A stretch of 64,000 nt of DNA from Streptomyces sp. ACA25. GTDB lineage: Bacteria; Actinomycetota; Actinomycetes; Streptomycetales; Streptomycetaceae. The position numbers and the translations under genes were made by a program. Each line of letters opens with the position of its first letter. Position 1 is the stretch's first letter. The stretch is from contig NZ_JAQKPV010000004.1 of NCBI RefSeq assembly GCF_028200735.1, positions 1-64,000 of the forward strand, given 5' to 3'. The notes under the pieces were generated by a model, which saw only the letters and a list, made by a program, of their open reading frames with translations, searched no databases and was not told the DNA's origin. Of this stretch, positions 34,463 to 43,900 are shown piece by piece.

Positions 34463-35983
34463 GTGCCCTCCATGAACGATCTCGTCCGCCAGCACACCGA
34501 CCTCGGGGAGAACGACCTCGAGTGGCTCCACCTGCTGGTCTCGGAGTGGCAGCTGCTCTCGGACCTGTCCTTCGCCGACCTGGTTCTGTGGCTCCCCACC
34601 AGGGACGGCACGCGGTACGTCTCGGTCGCTCAGATGCGCCCCAACACCGGCCCGACCTCCTACCAGAACGACATGGTCGGCCATCTCGTCCCGCGAGGGC
34701 GGCGGCCCCTGCTCGACGCTGCGCTCGACGAGGGGCGGATCGTACGCGAGGGTGACCCGGAATGGCGCGAAGAGGTGCCGGTCCGGGTGGAGTCGATTCC
34801 GGTGCGGCACGAGGGCCGGGTGCTCGGCGTCATCGCCCGGAACACCAACCTGCTCACCGTGCGGACGCCGAGCCGGCTGGAGCTCACCTACCTGCAGAGC
34901 GCTTCGGATCTGGCCCAGATGATCGCCGCGGGATCCTTTCCCTACCCCGGCCAGCAGATCGGAACCGACCGTGCCCCGCGGGTCGGTGACGGCTTCATCC
35001 GGCTGGACGCCGAAGGGCTGGTGCAGTACGCGAGCCCCAACGCCCTCTCCGCGTACCACCGGCTGGGGCTCGCCACGGACCTGGTCGGGCTACCGCTCGG
35101 GCCGGCAACCGCCGAGCTGGCACCCACCCGCGGGCCCGTCGACGAGTCGCTGGTCAAGCTCGCCAGCGGCTGGGCGCCCCGGGAGGCCGAGATCGAGGGC
35201 AACGACTGCGTGGTCCAGTTGCGTGCCATTCCGCTCAAACCGAAGGGTGAGCGGATCGGTTCACTGATACTGCTGAGGGACGTCACCGAGCTGCGCCGCC
35301 GCGAGCGGGAACTGATGACGAAGGACGCCACCATCCGGGAGATTCATCACCGGGTGAAGAACAACCTGCAGACAGTGGCAGCACTGTTGCGGCTCCAGGC
35401 CCGTCGCATCGCGGCGGACGGACCGGGTGTGCCGGGCGGCGGCGGCAGCGCGAAGGCGGCCCTGGACGAGGCGGTCCGCCGGGTCGGGTCGATCGCGATC
35501 GTGCACGAGACGCTGTCTCAGAACCTGGACGAGCGGGTGCAGTTCGACGAGATCGCGGACCGGGTGCTGTCCATGGTCGCCGAGCTGTCCCCGGACGGCC
35601 GGGTGACGGCCCGTAGAACCGGGCGGTTCGGCATCCTGGAGGCGGAGACCGCCACCCCGCTGTCGATGGTGCTCAGCGAGATCCTGCAGAACGCCCTGGA
35701 GCACGCCTTCGGTCCCGGTGAGCACGGGACGGTCGAGGTGAGTGCGAGGACGGTCCGGGGCGAGCCGGGGGGCCGGCAGGACGGGCGGCTGCTGGTCACC
35801 GTGCGGGACGACGGACAAGGGCTGCCCGAGGGCTTCGACCCGCAGAAGGCCGGAAACCTCGGCCTGCAGATCGTGCGGACCCTCGTCGAGGGAGAGCTCG
35901 GAGGCACGTTCACCATGGTTCCCGCGGCCGGTCGCGGCACCTCGGTGGAGCTCGATCTCCCGCTCGGCCCGGCGAAGCGTTAG
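34463..35983 (+). CDS. PdtaS-like cytoplasmic sensor histidine kinase
   Basis: 506 residues with no membrane segment. GTG 34463 is supported by TAGGCT six bases upstream, a leaderless arrangement. The N-terminal GAF-like sensor domain spans about 1-160, a PAS-like domain about 175-285, then a HisKA_2 dimerisation helix with REIHHRVKNNLQTVAALLRL (phospho-acceptor H295/H296 region), and HATPase (N-box EILQNALEHAF, glycine loop DDGQGLPEGF). This is the architecture of mycobacterial PdtaS, whose partner PdtaR is an ANTAR antiterminator encoded elsewhere. No regulator gene is adjacent here. Confidence 0.9.
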   Translation: MPSMNDLVRQHTDLGENDLEWLHLLVSEWQLLSDLSFADLVLWLPTRDGTRYVSVAQMRPNTGPTSYQNDMVGHLVPRGRRPLLDAALDEGRIVREGDPEWREEVPVRVESIPVRHEGRVLGVIARNTNLLTVRTPSRLELTYLQSASDLAQMIAAGSFPYPGQQIGTDRAPRVGDGFIRLDAEGLVQYASPNALSAYHRLGLATDLVGLPLGPATAELAPTRGPVDESLVKLASGWAPREAEIEGNDCVVQLRAIPLKPKGERIGSLILLRDVTELRRRERELMTKDATIREIHHRVKNNLQTVAALLRLQARRIAADGPGVPGGGGSAKAALDEAVRRVGSIAIVHETLSQNLDERVQFDEIADRVLSMVAELSPDGRVTARRTGRFGILEAETATPLSMVLSEILQNALEHAFGPGEHGTVEVSARTVRGEPGGRQDGRLLVTVRDDGQGLPEGFDPQKAGNLGLQIVRTLVEGELGGTFTMVPAAGRGTSVELDLPLGPAKR

Positions 35984-36014
35984 CCTCGCGGGCCGTGGCG
36001 CCGTGCACGCACAG

Positions 36015-36064
36015 CGCCGAGCCCCGGACCGCGTTGACGGAAGTCTGCGGGCCGGGGCTCGGCG
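36015..36064. terminator. Bidirectional hairpin terminator
   Basis: A 13-bp stem CGCCGAGCCCCGG (36015-36027) with CCGGGGCTCGGCG (36052-36064). The 24-base loop can pair further through CCGC and GCGG. It lies between the kinase stop and the end of wblE. Confidence 0.75.
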
Positions 36065-36165
36065 TCTGCTGCGTATGACGGTGTCGCGTACGAATGTTCG
36101 TATGTGATGCGGGTGCTGCGTGCTGCGGCTCGGGGGCAACGAGCGGCGTGGGGCCGAGCGTGGTG

Positions 36166-36423
36166 TCAGGCGGTGGTCTTGCGGGCCCTGTTGCGGGCGG
36201 CACGGCGCTTCATCGCGCGGCGCTCGTCCTCGCTCATCCCACCCCAGACACCGGAGTCCTGGCCGGACTCCAGGGCCCACTGCAGGCACTGCTCCATGAC
36301 GGGGCAGCGGCGGCAGACTGCCTTGGCTTCCTCGATCTGCAGCAGCGCAGGACCGGTGTTGCCGATGGGGAAGAAGAGCTCGGGGTCTTCCTCGCGGCAA
36401 ACGGCGTTGTGACGCCAGTCCAT
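36166..36423 (-). CDS. wblE: WhiB-family iron-sulfur regulator WblE (WhiB1-type)
   Basis: 85 residues from ATG 36423 (AGGAGATGG upstream). The four cluster ligands are C9, C37, C40 and C46, the turn motif is GVWGG, and the basic tail RRAAARNRARK follows. The sequence MDWRHNAVCREEDPELFFPI is the WhiB1/WblE signature. WhiB1 proteins bind the primary sigma factor region 4 and carry a nitric-oxide-sensitive [4Fe-4S] cluster. A CRP-like site lies 45 bases upstream of the start. Confidence 0.95.
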   Translation of the reverse strand: MDWRHNAVCREEDPELFFPIGNTGPALLQIEEAKAVCRRCPVMEQCLQWALESGQDSGVWGGMSEDERRAMKRRAARNRARKTTA

Positions 36424-36754
36424 GTCTGCTCCATCTCCTGCAGGTTGCAGTTGCGTTAGCTTGTGAATGTGAACGCTTTCACGAATCCCCCCACAAGACA
36501 AGAGTCGTCACTCGTGTACCGCGAAGAGGAAGACTGATTGTGGTCCCAGGAAAGGGAAGGGGGTTCGGGCTCTCCAGGGGGCCGTGCAACGGCCGTCCCG
36601 ATCACCACCTAGAGACTCGCAAACCTCGGCTACGGATACAACCCCTTCCGTGAAGTTTTTTTTGATTCCTTGGTGTCGCCTAGCTCACAGCCGTCATTCC
36701 CGTGGGTAAGGACTGGCGTAAACGTTCGAGTGGAAGGAGTTTTGAACCTTCCAC
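36424..36754. other. wblE upstream region
   Basis: 331 bases between the lipid kinase and wblE, both on the minus strand. It holds the lipid kinase terminator (36728-36756), a run of eight T (36656-36663) that is striking for this GC content, and the CRP-like palindrome at 36468-36483. The wblE promoter must lie here, but I cannot fix it. Confidence 0.6.
36468..36483. promoter_or_regulatory. CRP-like binding site upstream of wblE
   Basis: TGTGA-N6-TCACG matches the CRP consensus TGTGA-N6-TCACA at nine of ten defined bases. The inner GTGAACGCTTTCAC is also a near-palindrome. Mycobacterial whiB1 is known to be controlled by CRP, which makes the placement meaningful. Confidence 0.6.
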
Positions 36755-36756
36755 TC
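36728..36756 (-). terminator. Hairpin at the lipid kinase stop codon
   Basis: A perfect 10-bp stem GAGTGGAAGG (36728-36737) with CCTTCCACTC (36747-36756) and a 9-base loop. It overlaps the stop codon of the lipid kinase. Confidence 0.7.
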
Positions 36757-37723
36757 ACACAATCACACGCAGTGCACGGCGAACGCCTGTGAAGTTCACG
36801 CTCGAACGCAGTCCAAGGTGGTCGCCATCCAGCTGAAACGGCAGCGGCACCTGGGAATGCAAGGTGAAGTGAGTCACGTCATGCAGGGCGGACACATGCT
36901 TGCCGTGCGGGCCGCGTTCCGGCGTGGAACGCAGGAGCTGCGTGCCGTACCGGGTGAGGGCGGCGGACGACAGCCGGGAGAGAGCGAGCACGTCAAGGGC
37001 GGTGTCGAAGCTCGCGCCGGGTGCCGCGTACACCGGCCGGCTCCCCAGGTAGGTCCACGGCGCGGTGTTGCACACTATCGACAGCACCAGATGTTCGACG
37101 GGCTCCTCGCCGGGACGTTCCAGGGTGATCGAGCCGTGTGTGCGGCGCGGGTCACGGACGAACTGCCGCAGTGCCTGCCGCAGATACAACGCGTGTGTGG
37201 AACGCTTCCCGCTCTCCCGCTGCTGCTCCACCAGGCCCACCACGCCCGCGTCGAAACCGAAACCGGCGCAGAAGGTGAACCACCGCCGGGGGACTTCGGC
37301 GTCGGCGGTGCCGGGGGTGCCGGCGGCCAGGCCCAGCCCGATGGTCCGGTCCCGGCGCAGGTGCAGGGCGTCCAGGAGGGCTCCGGTCGCCTCCACCGCG
37401 TCGTTCGGCAGCCCGAGGGCCCGGGCGAACACATTGGTGGAGCCGCCCGGCAGCACTGCCAGCCGGGGCAGCCGGTCCGGACCGGGCCCGTGGTGCAGCA
37501 GTCCGTTGACGACCTCGTTGACCGTGCCGTCACCACCGAGGGCGATCACCACCTCGACGGATCCCTGCTCCACCGCCTGCCGGGCGAGCTGCCGGGCATG
37601 GCCGCGGCACTCGGTGACCGCCACCTCCAGCTCGAGATCATTGGCCAGGGCGTGGGTCAGCACGTCACGGGTGCGCGCGCTCGTAGTGGTGGCGACCGGG
37701 TTGACCACGAGGAGTGCGCGCAT
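36755..37723 (-). CDS. Diacylglycerol/sphingosine-kinase-family lipid kinase
   Basis: 322 residues from ATG 37723. The frame also has ATG 37741, but TAACCT lies seven bases before 37723, a leaderless layout, and MRALLVVNP is the normal family start. The nucleotide loop is ALGGDGTVNEV with GGDGT at 63-67, followed by PGGSTNVFAR. The C-terminal beta-sandwich has AGFGFDAGVVGLVE and FQLDGDHLG. Members phosphorylate diacylglycerol or related lipids at the membrane. It diverges from the small membrane protein gene with 71 bases between starts. Confidence 0.9.
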   Translation of the reverse strand: MRALLVVNPVATTTSARTRDVLTHALANDLELEVAVTECRGHARQLARQAVEQGSVEVVIALGGDGTVNEVVNGLLHHGPGPDRLPRLAVLPGGSTNVFARALGLPNDAVEATGALLDALHLRRDRTIGLGLAAGTPGTADAEVPRRWFTFCAGFGFDAGVVGLVEQQRESGKRSTHALYLRQALRQFVRDPRRTHGSITLERPGEEPVEHLVLSIVCNTAPWTYLGSRPVYAAPGASFDTALDVLALSRLSSAALTRYGTQLLRSTPERGPHGKHVSALHDVTHFTLHSQVPLPFQLDGDHLGLRSSVNFTGVRRALRVIV

Positions 37724-37794
37724 GGTGTGCAGGTTACCCATGAGAGCGGCGGGCGAGCGCCGAGGGCCCGAACCTTGGGATATACCCTGACCGG

Positions 37795-38226
37795 GTGAGT
37801 GACAACCCCGCCCCCGATGACCGGCCGAGCGTAACCGTGCGGCCCCGGGGCGTTGCGGTGGCCGCCCTGCTGACCGGCCTGGAGGGTGTGGTGATCGCCG
37901 GTCTCGGGGTGGCCATGCTGGTGCTCCTGGCCGTCGGGGAGCCGGACGGTGTGCTGCAGGCCGCCACCGGCGCGGTCACGGTGCTCGTCCTGTCCGTGCT
38001 CCCCCTGCTTGCCGGTCACGGGCTGTGGCGCCTCCGCCGCTGGAGCCGCGGGCCCGCGGTGATCACTCAGGTCCTGGCTCTGCCGGCGAGCTGGCACATG
38101 TTCCAGATCGGTGGCCTGTGGACGGCCTCCGCGGTGGTCCTGGCGCTGCTGGCCGTAGTGGTGCTCGGCTGCCTGATGAACCCGGTGGCGGCCGCGGCAC
38201 TCGGAGTCGTCCCCCCGCACCGCTGA
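37795..38226 (+). CDS. Small integral membrane protein
   Basis: 143 residues with four hydrophobic segments at about 20-45, 55-78, 90-108 and 112-135. The cytoplasmic N-terminus is DNPAPDDRPSVTVRPRG and RLRRWSRGPAVITQ follows segment two. TACCCT at 37783-37788 lies six bases before GTG 37795, a leaderless start. I recognise no functional motif. The gene converges on sigH. Confidence 0.8.
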   Translation: MSDNPAPDDRPSVTVRPRGVAVAALLTGLEGVVIAGLGVAMLVLLAVGEPDGVLQAATGAVTVLVLSVLPLLAGHGLWRLRRWSRGPAVITQVLALPASWHMFQIGGLWTASAVVLALLAVVVLGCLMNPVAAAALGVVPPHR

Positions 38227-38267
38227 GGCCGGCCCCGGGGCAGGAGACCGGCCCCGGGGACGCGTCA

Positions 38268-38285
38268 CCCGGGGAGACCCCCGGG
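38268..38285. terminator. Short hairpin between convergent genes
   Basis: A 7-bp stem CCCGGGG (38268-38274) with CCCCGGG (38279-38285) and a 4-base loop, immediately before the sigH stop. Confidence 0.4.
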
Positions 38286-38292
38286 CGGCGCG

Positions 38293-39204
38293 TCACTCCT
38301 CCACGAGCAGACGGTCGCGCAGCTGGGCCAGCGTCCGCGCGAGAAGCCGGGAGACGTGCATCTGGGAGATGCCGACCTCCTGGGCGATCTGCGACTGGGT
38401 CATGTTCCCGAAGAACCGCAGCAGCAGGATTTTCTTCTCCCGCGGCGGCAGCTCCTCCAGGAGCGGTTTGAGCGATTCGCGGTACTCCACGCCCGCCAGG
38501 GCGTCGTCCTCGGCTCCGAGCGTGTCCGCGACCGCCGGGGACTCCTCGTCGGTGTCCGGGACGTCCAGGGAGAGGGTGCTGTAGGCGTTTGCCGACTCCA
38601 GCCCTTCCAGGACGTCCTCGTCGGAGATGCTCAGCCGTTCGGCCAGCTCGTGCACGGTCGGTGCCCGGCCGTGCTGCTGGGAGAGCTCGGCGGTCGCCGT
38701 GCTCAGCGACAGCCGCAGCTCCTGGAGCCGCCGGGGAACCCGCACCGCCCAGCCCTTGTCCCGGAAGTGACGTTTGATCTCACCGACCACGGTCGGTGTC
38801 GCGTAGGTGGAGAACTCCACTCCACGATCCGGGTCGAAGCGGTCCACGGACTTGATCAGCCCGATCGTGGCCACCTGGGTCAGGTCGTCCAGCGGCTCGC
38901 CCCGATTGCGGAACCGGCGGGCGAGGTGCTCCACCAGCGGCAGGTGCATCCGCACCAGGCTGTTGCGCAGCTCGGCCCGCTCCGGGCTGCCCTCGGGAAG
39001 CGTGCGCAGCTCGATGAAGAGCTCTCGTGCCGCGTTCCGGTCCCGGGGGTCGGGCGTCACCCGCGCGTGCGCGGCAGTTGACTGCTCCGGGACGGTGACG
39101 GCGGACACCTGCCCGGTGCCGGCAGGCACGACCCGCTCCACGTTGTTCACCTCGGCGTTCACATCGGCCCTCTTGTCCTCCGGCGGCCCGGGCGTGTCGT
39201 TCAC
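38293..39204 (-). CDS. sigH: SigB/SigF-type stress sigma factor SigH
   Basis: 303 residues from GTG 39204, which overlaps the anti-sigma stop (GTGA). Region 2 has DLTQVATIGLIKSVDRFDPD and FSTYATPTVVGEIKRHFRDK; region 3 has RRLQELRLSLSTATAEL; region 4 has LPPREKKILLLRFFGNMTQS and QEVGISQMHVSRLLARTL. An acidic N-terminal extension of about 60 residues precedes the ELRTLPEGSPERAELRN core, as in S. coelicolor SigH, which sits in the same place near wblE. SigH drives osmotic and developmental genes. Confidence 0.92.
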   Translation of the reverse strand: MNDTPGPPEDKRADVNAEVNNVERVVPAGTGQVSAVTVPEQSTAAHARVTPDPRDRNAARELFIELRTLPEGSPERAELRNSLVRMHLPLVEHLARRFRNRGEPLDDLTQVATIGLIKSVDRFDPDRGVEFSTYATPTVVGEIKRHFRDKGWAVRVPRRLQELRLSLSTATAELSQQHGRAPTVHELAERLSISDEDVLEGLESANAYSTLSLDVPDTDEESPAVADTLGAEDDALAGVEYRESLKPLLEELPPREKKILLLRFFGNMTQSQIAQEVGISQMHVSRLLARTLAQLRDRLLVEE

Positions 39205-39614
39205 AACGCTCCGGGTCCGGTGCCGCGCTTCTTGTGCAGGCTGATACTGACTGTCCGGTCCTCGCCCACGGTCGACTCGACTTCGCCGGCCAGCGCGGTC
39301 AGGACCGTCCAGGCGAAGGTGTCCCGCTCGGGGGCATTGCCTTCGGTGGTCGGAGCCGAGACCGTCACCCGCAGCGCGTCCTGGATCAGGGTGAACACGC
39401 AGTCGAGTGTGCTCCCCGGGATCGCCTGCTGGAGCAGGATCGCGCATGCCTCGTCGACCGCGATGCGCAGGTCCTCGATCTCGTCGAGAGTGAAGTCCAG
39501 CCGGGCCGCGAGCCCGGCGGTCGCTGTCCGCAGCACGGACAGATAAGCGCCAGCCGCGGGCAGCCGGACTTCCACGAAGTCCTGCGATCCTGCTTCACCT
39601 GGGATCACGGACAC
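39201..39614 (-). CDS. ushX: RsbW-like anti-sigma factor (UshX/PrsH)
   Basis: 137 residues from GTG 39614, five bases after GGAGG. The frame also offers GTG 39626 and 39608. HATPase-type anti-sigma fold: LDEIEDLRIAVDEACAILLQ is the N-box region, and the C-terminal FAWTVLTALAGEVES stands where the ATP lid lies. The gene precedes and overlaps sigH, as in the known UshX(PrsH)-SigH pair, so it should bind SigH and be countered by an unlinked anti-anti-sigma factor. The G-box glycines are poorly conserved, so ATP-dependent kinase activity is uncertain. Confidence 0.88.
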   Translation of the reverse strand: MSVIPGEAGSQDFVEVRLPAAGAYLSVLRTATAGLAARLDFTLDEIEDLRIAVDEACAILLQQAIPGSTLDCVFTLIQDALRVTVSAPTTEGNAPERDTFAWTVLTALAGEVESTVGEDRTVSISLHKKRGTGPGAL

Positions 39615-39858
39615 CCTCACCTCCACAGTGACTCACCCTGAATCAACGCTCATGGGTACCGCGGGATATTCCTGCATTCCCGCCCGGCGCACCCGCGGCG
39701 CTGTTCGTTCGCCCAGTGACGCTACCGCGATCCGGGGCCCACTGTCGCCCAATCACTCATGGTAGTGCATCCAATGCAGAACGTTGCGGGTGTGAAATCA
39801 TCATCTTTGGCGGCTCACAGGGGAGTTGAGCAAAGGGTTGTTGACGGGGCCGGCCCGC

Positions 39859-40821
39859 TCAGCCGGTGATCACCGCGGCGAGCACCGTGCCCTCCTCGAA
39901 TGTCCCGTGGCCGGCCAGCTCGGTGAGGGCGTACAGCATCTTGGCGACGTGCACGGTGTCCAGAACCGGCAGCCGGTGCCGGGCGGAGAAGTCCGCGGCG
40001 AACCCGGCGAGCGGGGCGGGCACCCGGGCGTACCCTCCGTGGTCGAAGCCCTCCGCCAGCCACCACTCGCCACGCGGGCCGCCGAAGGCGGCGCCCTGCA
40101 GCCTGCGGACCTCGTCCGCCAGGAAGCCGCCCCGGACGACGGGGACACCGAGGGCCGTCCGGCCGCTGCCGAGACCTGCCGCGAGGCCGGCCAGGGTGCC
40201 GCCGGTGCCGCAGGCCACGGCCACCACGTCCGGCCGCTCGGCCGCCTCGGCCAGCTCCCGGCCCAGCTCGGCGCAGCCCTGCACGGCCGCCGCGTTGCTG
40301 CCGCCCTCGGGCACGGTGAAGCAGTCCCCGAACCGGGTGCTCAGCTCCCCGGCCCGCTCGGGGTCCCGGTAGGCCCGGTAGTCCGCGCGCGTGACGAAGT
40401 GCAGCCGCATGCCGTCCGCGGCACAGCGGGCGAGGGAGGGGTTGAGCGGCCGGCCGGCGAGCTCCTCGCCCCGCACGATGCCCACGGTGCCCAGACCCAG
40501 CAGGCGCCCGGCCGCCGCTGTGGCGCGCAGGTGGTTGGAGTACGCCCCGCCGAATGTCAGCACCGTGCGGTGTCCGCTCTCCCACGCCACCCGCAGGTTC
40601 GGGGCGAGCTTGCGCCACTTGTTGCCGACGAGCTCCGGATGCAGCAGGTCGTCCCGCTTCAGCAGCAGCCGCAGACCGCGCCGGGCGAAGCGCGGATCGT
40701 TCACTTCCTGCAAGGGGGACGGCGGCCGCGGCGCGAGGGCTGCGGGACCGTCCGGGGCGGCGTCGGGAGGGACGGGGGCGCCGGGGATGAAGGGGGGCCG
40801 GGAGGGCTGCACACCGTTCAT
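39859..40821 (-). CDS. PLP-dependent ACC deaminase/D-cysteine desulfhydrase family enzyme
   Basis: 320 residues from ATG 40821 (CGGAGA upstream). The lysine that binds PLP is K68 in GNKWRKLAPN. LTFGGAYSNHLRATA and the phosphate loop AVACGTGGTLAGLAAGL are fold-type II signatures. The family splits 1-aminocyclopropane-1-carboxylate or D-cysteine, and sequence alone does not separate the two. An N-terminal Pro/Ala-rich extension of about 35 residues is unusual. It lies on the same strand between the SARP gene and the sigH operon but with gaps of about 170 and 240 bases. Confidence 0.85.
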   Translation of the reverse strand: MNGVQPSRPPFIPGAPVPPDAAPDGPAALAPRPPSPLQEVNDPRFARRGLRLLLKRDDLLHPELVGNKWRKLAPNLRVAWESGHRTVLTFGGAYSNHLRATAAAGRLLGLGTVGIVRGEELAGRPLNPSLARCAADGMRLHFVTRADYRAYRDPERAGELSTRFGDCFTVPEGGSNAAAVQGCAELGRELAEAAERPDVVAVACGTGGTLAGLAAGLGSGRTALGVPVVRGGFLADEVRRLQGAAFGGPRGEWWLAEGFDHGGYARVPAPLAGFAADFSARHRLPVLDTVHVAKMLYALTELAGHGTFEEGTVLAAVITG

Positions 40822-40993
40822 TGTGCGTCTCCGGGCGGCTGTTCCGCCGAGGGCCCCGGGCAGTGACCCGGAAGCCTGCCCGCACCTCCCGCACGGTCGC
40901 CTGCACGGTTTGCCGGGCGGTGAAAGTGCGGTGAAAGAGGCGGTGCGCAGGATGTGTTCATCGAGTCGGGCAGGGAGCCGCACGGGGGAGGGC

Positions 40994-43900
40994 TCACTGC
41001 CCGGCCGATGCCAGGCCGGCCGTTCCGGCCGCTCGGGGGGACCGGGGGGAAGTGGCCGGAACGGTGGCGGGGGAGTGCGGGCGTGCGTCGGTCCGTGCCT
41101 CGGGGGTGCCCAGCGCCCGGTGCAGGGCCAGGGCCGCGAGCCGGTGCTCGCGCGCCGTCGGCCCGTCACCGAGTGCGCTGTGGGCGGCACCGAGACCGGC
41201 GTGCGCCTGGGCCTCCTCGTACCGTTCCCCGGTGCCCCGGGCGGTCGCGAGAGCTTCCGCGTGGTGGCCCAGCGCCTGGTCGGGCCGTTCGCCCAGCAGC
41301 TGGAGCCGGCCCAGCGCGTTCAGCGCACTGGTCTGCGCCGGTTTGTCCCCGGATCCTCTCGCCACCCGGACACAGCGCCGGACACAGGCGAGCGCGTCCT
41401 CGGGCCGGCCCAGCTGCCACAGCACGTGCCCCAGCGGATGACAGCGGGCCTTGACGAGCCGGCTGCCGGTCTCCTCGGCGAGGGTGAGCGCGCCGGCGAG
41501 GCAGTGGTGCGCCTGCGGGTAGTCGCCGAGCCGCTCGTGGACCGCGCCGAGCCGCAGCCGGGCGAGGGCCTCCCGGGCCGGCAGGCCGAGCTGATGGGCG
41601 AGGGCGAGTGCCTCGCGGGCCAGGGCCAGCGCCTCCTCGTACTGCCCGAGGTGGATGTGGACCTGGCTGAGGTCGTTGAGGGCCCCCGCGCGGGTGGTCA
41701 GCTCGGACCCGGTGTTTCCGGGGCAGAGGGCGAGTGCCTGCTCGAAGTAGCCGATCGCCTCCGGGTAGCGGCCGAGCAGGGTGCACACGGCACCGAGGTT
41801 CTTCAGTTGCAGCGGTGCCCAGGAGTCGCCGCCGGAGTCCTGGTACTGCGTGTAGGCATGGTGCATGTGCTGGTGTGCCGGGCCGAGATGGCCCAGCCTG
41901 GCGTGCACCACGCCCAGGTGCCGGGCCGCGCCGGCCTCGGCCGTGCGGTCCTGCCGGAGCCGGGCGGCGCTCAGCGCATGGGTGTGCAGGGTGAGGGCGT
42001 CGTCGTAGTGCCCACGGTTGTCGAGGTAGCGGAAGAGCACGTCGGCCACATCGACGGTGACGTCCGGCCAGCCGTGGAAGCGGGCGTGCACGGCGCTGCT
42101 GACCAGGTTGCCCCGTTCGGTGTCCAGCCAGCTCAGCGCGTCCTCGTAGGCGGGGAACACCGGCGTCGGGACGGCAGGCGGTGGGGTACGGAGGGGGGCC
42201 CGGCCCTCGGGCGGCCACACCAGGTCCATCGCGGCCGCCGCGGTGTGCACATAGTGGCCGAAGAGCCTGGTCAGGGCGGCCCGCCGGTGTTCCTCGGGGT
42301 CCTCGGCGGCGGCGAGCTCGGCCGCATAGGCGCCCAGGAGATCGTGCATGTGCAGGTGGGTGTCGGGGGAGGCGTCGATGAGGCTGGCCCGTACCAGCTG
42401 GTCGAGGGCACGCCGGGTGCTGCCCGGGCCGGTGCCCGCCAGCGCGGCCAGGGCATGGGTGTCCATGTCCTGGCCGGGGTGCAGGCCGCACAGCCGGAAC
42501 AGCCGGGCGCTGGCCTCGGGAAGCTGGTGGTAGGACCAGGAGAACACGGTGCGCACGGAGGCGTGCGGGTCGTCACCCGCGTCCAGCAGGTCCAGCCGCT
42601 CCTGCTCATCGGCGAGTTCCCGGACCAGGTCCCCTATCCGGCGGGCGGAGCGTTCCCGGATGAGTTCGGCCGCGATGCGCAGGGCGAGCGGCAGCCGCGC
42701 GCACCGCTGTATCAACTGGGCGGCGGCTCCCGGCTCGGCGTCCACTCTGCTGCCGAGCAGCTCACGCAGCAGGTCCTGTGCCTCGTGCACCGGGAGCCGG
42801 TCGAGGTCGACTCGGTAGGCGCCCTCCCGGGCGGTCAGCCCGGTCAGTGCCGACCGGCTGGTGATCAGCACGAAGCAGGAGGAGGTGCCCGGCAGCAACG
42901 GCCGGACCTGTTCGGCGGAGCAGGCGTTGTCGAGCACCACGAGCAGCCTGCGGCGGTCCACCAGGGTCCGGAACTGGGCCGCCCGCTCCGCCGGTGACTC
43001 CGGGACGGCGGTGCCCTCCACTCCGAGCGCGCGCAGGAACCCGTCCAGGGCGTCCTCCGGGGAGACCGGCCGGCCGGGGCTGTACCCGTGCAGGTCGACG
43101 TAGAGCTGGCCGTCGGGGAACTGTTCGCGGACGCGGTGGGCCCAGCGGACCGCGAGGGCGGTCTTGCCGACCCCGGCGGTGCCGGCGAGGATCGCGAGCG
43201 GGGCGGCGCTCCCGCCGTCCTCACCTTCGGTGAGCAGCCTGCTGAGGCCGGCGAGCTCCGCGGCCCGCCCGACGAAGCTGCGCGCCAGGTGCGGAAGCTG
43301 GGCCGGAACGGGGGGCTGTGAGCGGGGTGCGGCGAAGGTGACCGGCTCCCCGGCCAGTACCTGCGCTTCCACGGACCGCAGTTCGGGGCCCGGCTCCAGG
43401 CCCAGCTCCTTGACGAGGGTGCGGCGTGCGGACCGGTAGACGTCCAGTGCTTCGGCCTGCCTGCCGGCCCGGTGCAGTGCGGTCATCAGCAGGCTGTGCA
43501 GGCGTTCGCGGAGCGGATTCTCCCGCACCAGGCCGGTGAGTTCGGGTATGACCGCGGTATGTCGTCCGCAGACCAGCTCGGCGAAGTACAGCTCCTCGAC
43601 GGCGGTCAGCCGGCGGTCCGCGAGCCGTCGCGCCTCGTCGGCGAGCTCCGGGATGTCCAGCCCTTCGTAGGGCCGGCCCTGCCACAGATCCAGTGCGGTG
43701 CGCAGCAGCCGGGCACATCGCAGAGGGTCCTGGGCGGACTGCTCCAGCGCCTCGTCGGTGAGCAGCTCGAAGCGGGCGGAGTCGAGCTCCTCGGGGAGCA
43801 CCCGCAGCCGGTAGCCGCCCTGACCGAAGGACAGCCGGTCGGGGATGTCGAGGAGCCGGCGAAGCCGGTGCACATGCAACTGGAGCTTCGCGGCACTGCG

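Noticed and set aside
38293..39447. A longer SigH starting at 39447
   Set aside because: The extra 81 residues overlap the anti-sigma gene in another frame and look like shadow sequence; GTG 39204 overlaps the anti-sigma stop as expected for coupling.
39630..39690. A GGAAT...GTT pair on the minus strand upstream of the anti-sigma gene as a SigR promoter for sigH
   Set aside because: The spacer is 20 bases instead of 18-19 and the first hexamer is AGGAAT. I could not find a convincing SigH-type GGGTA promoter either.
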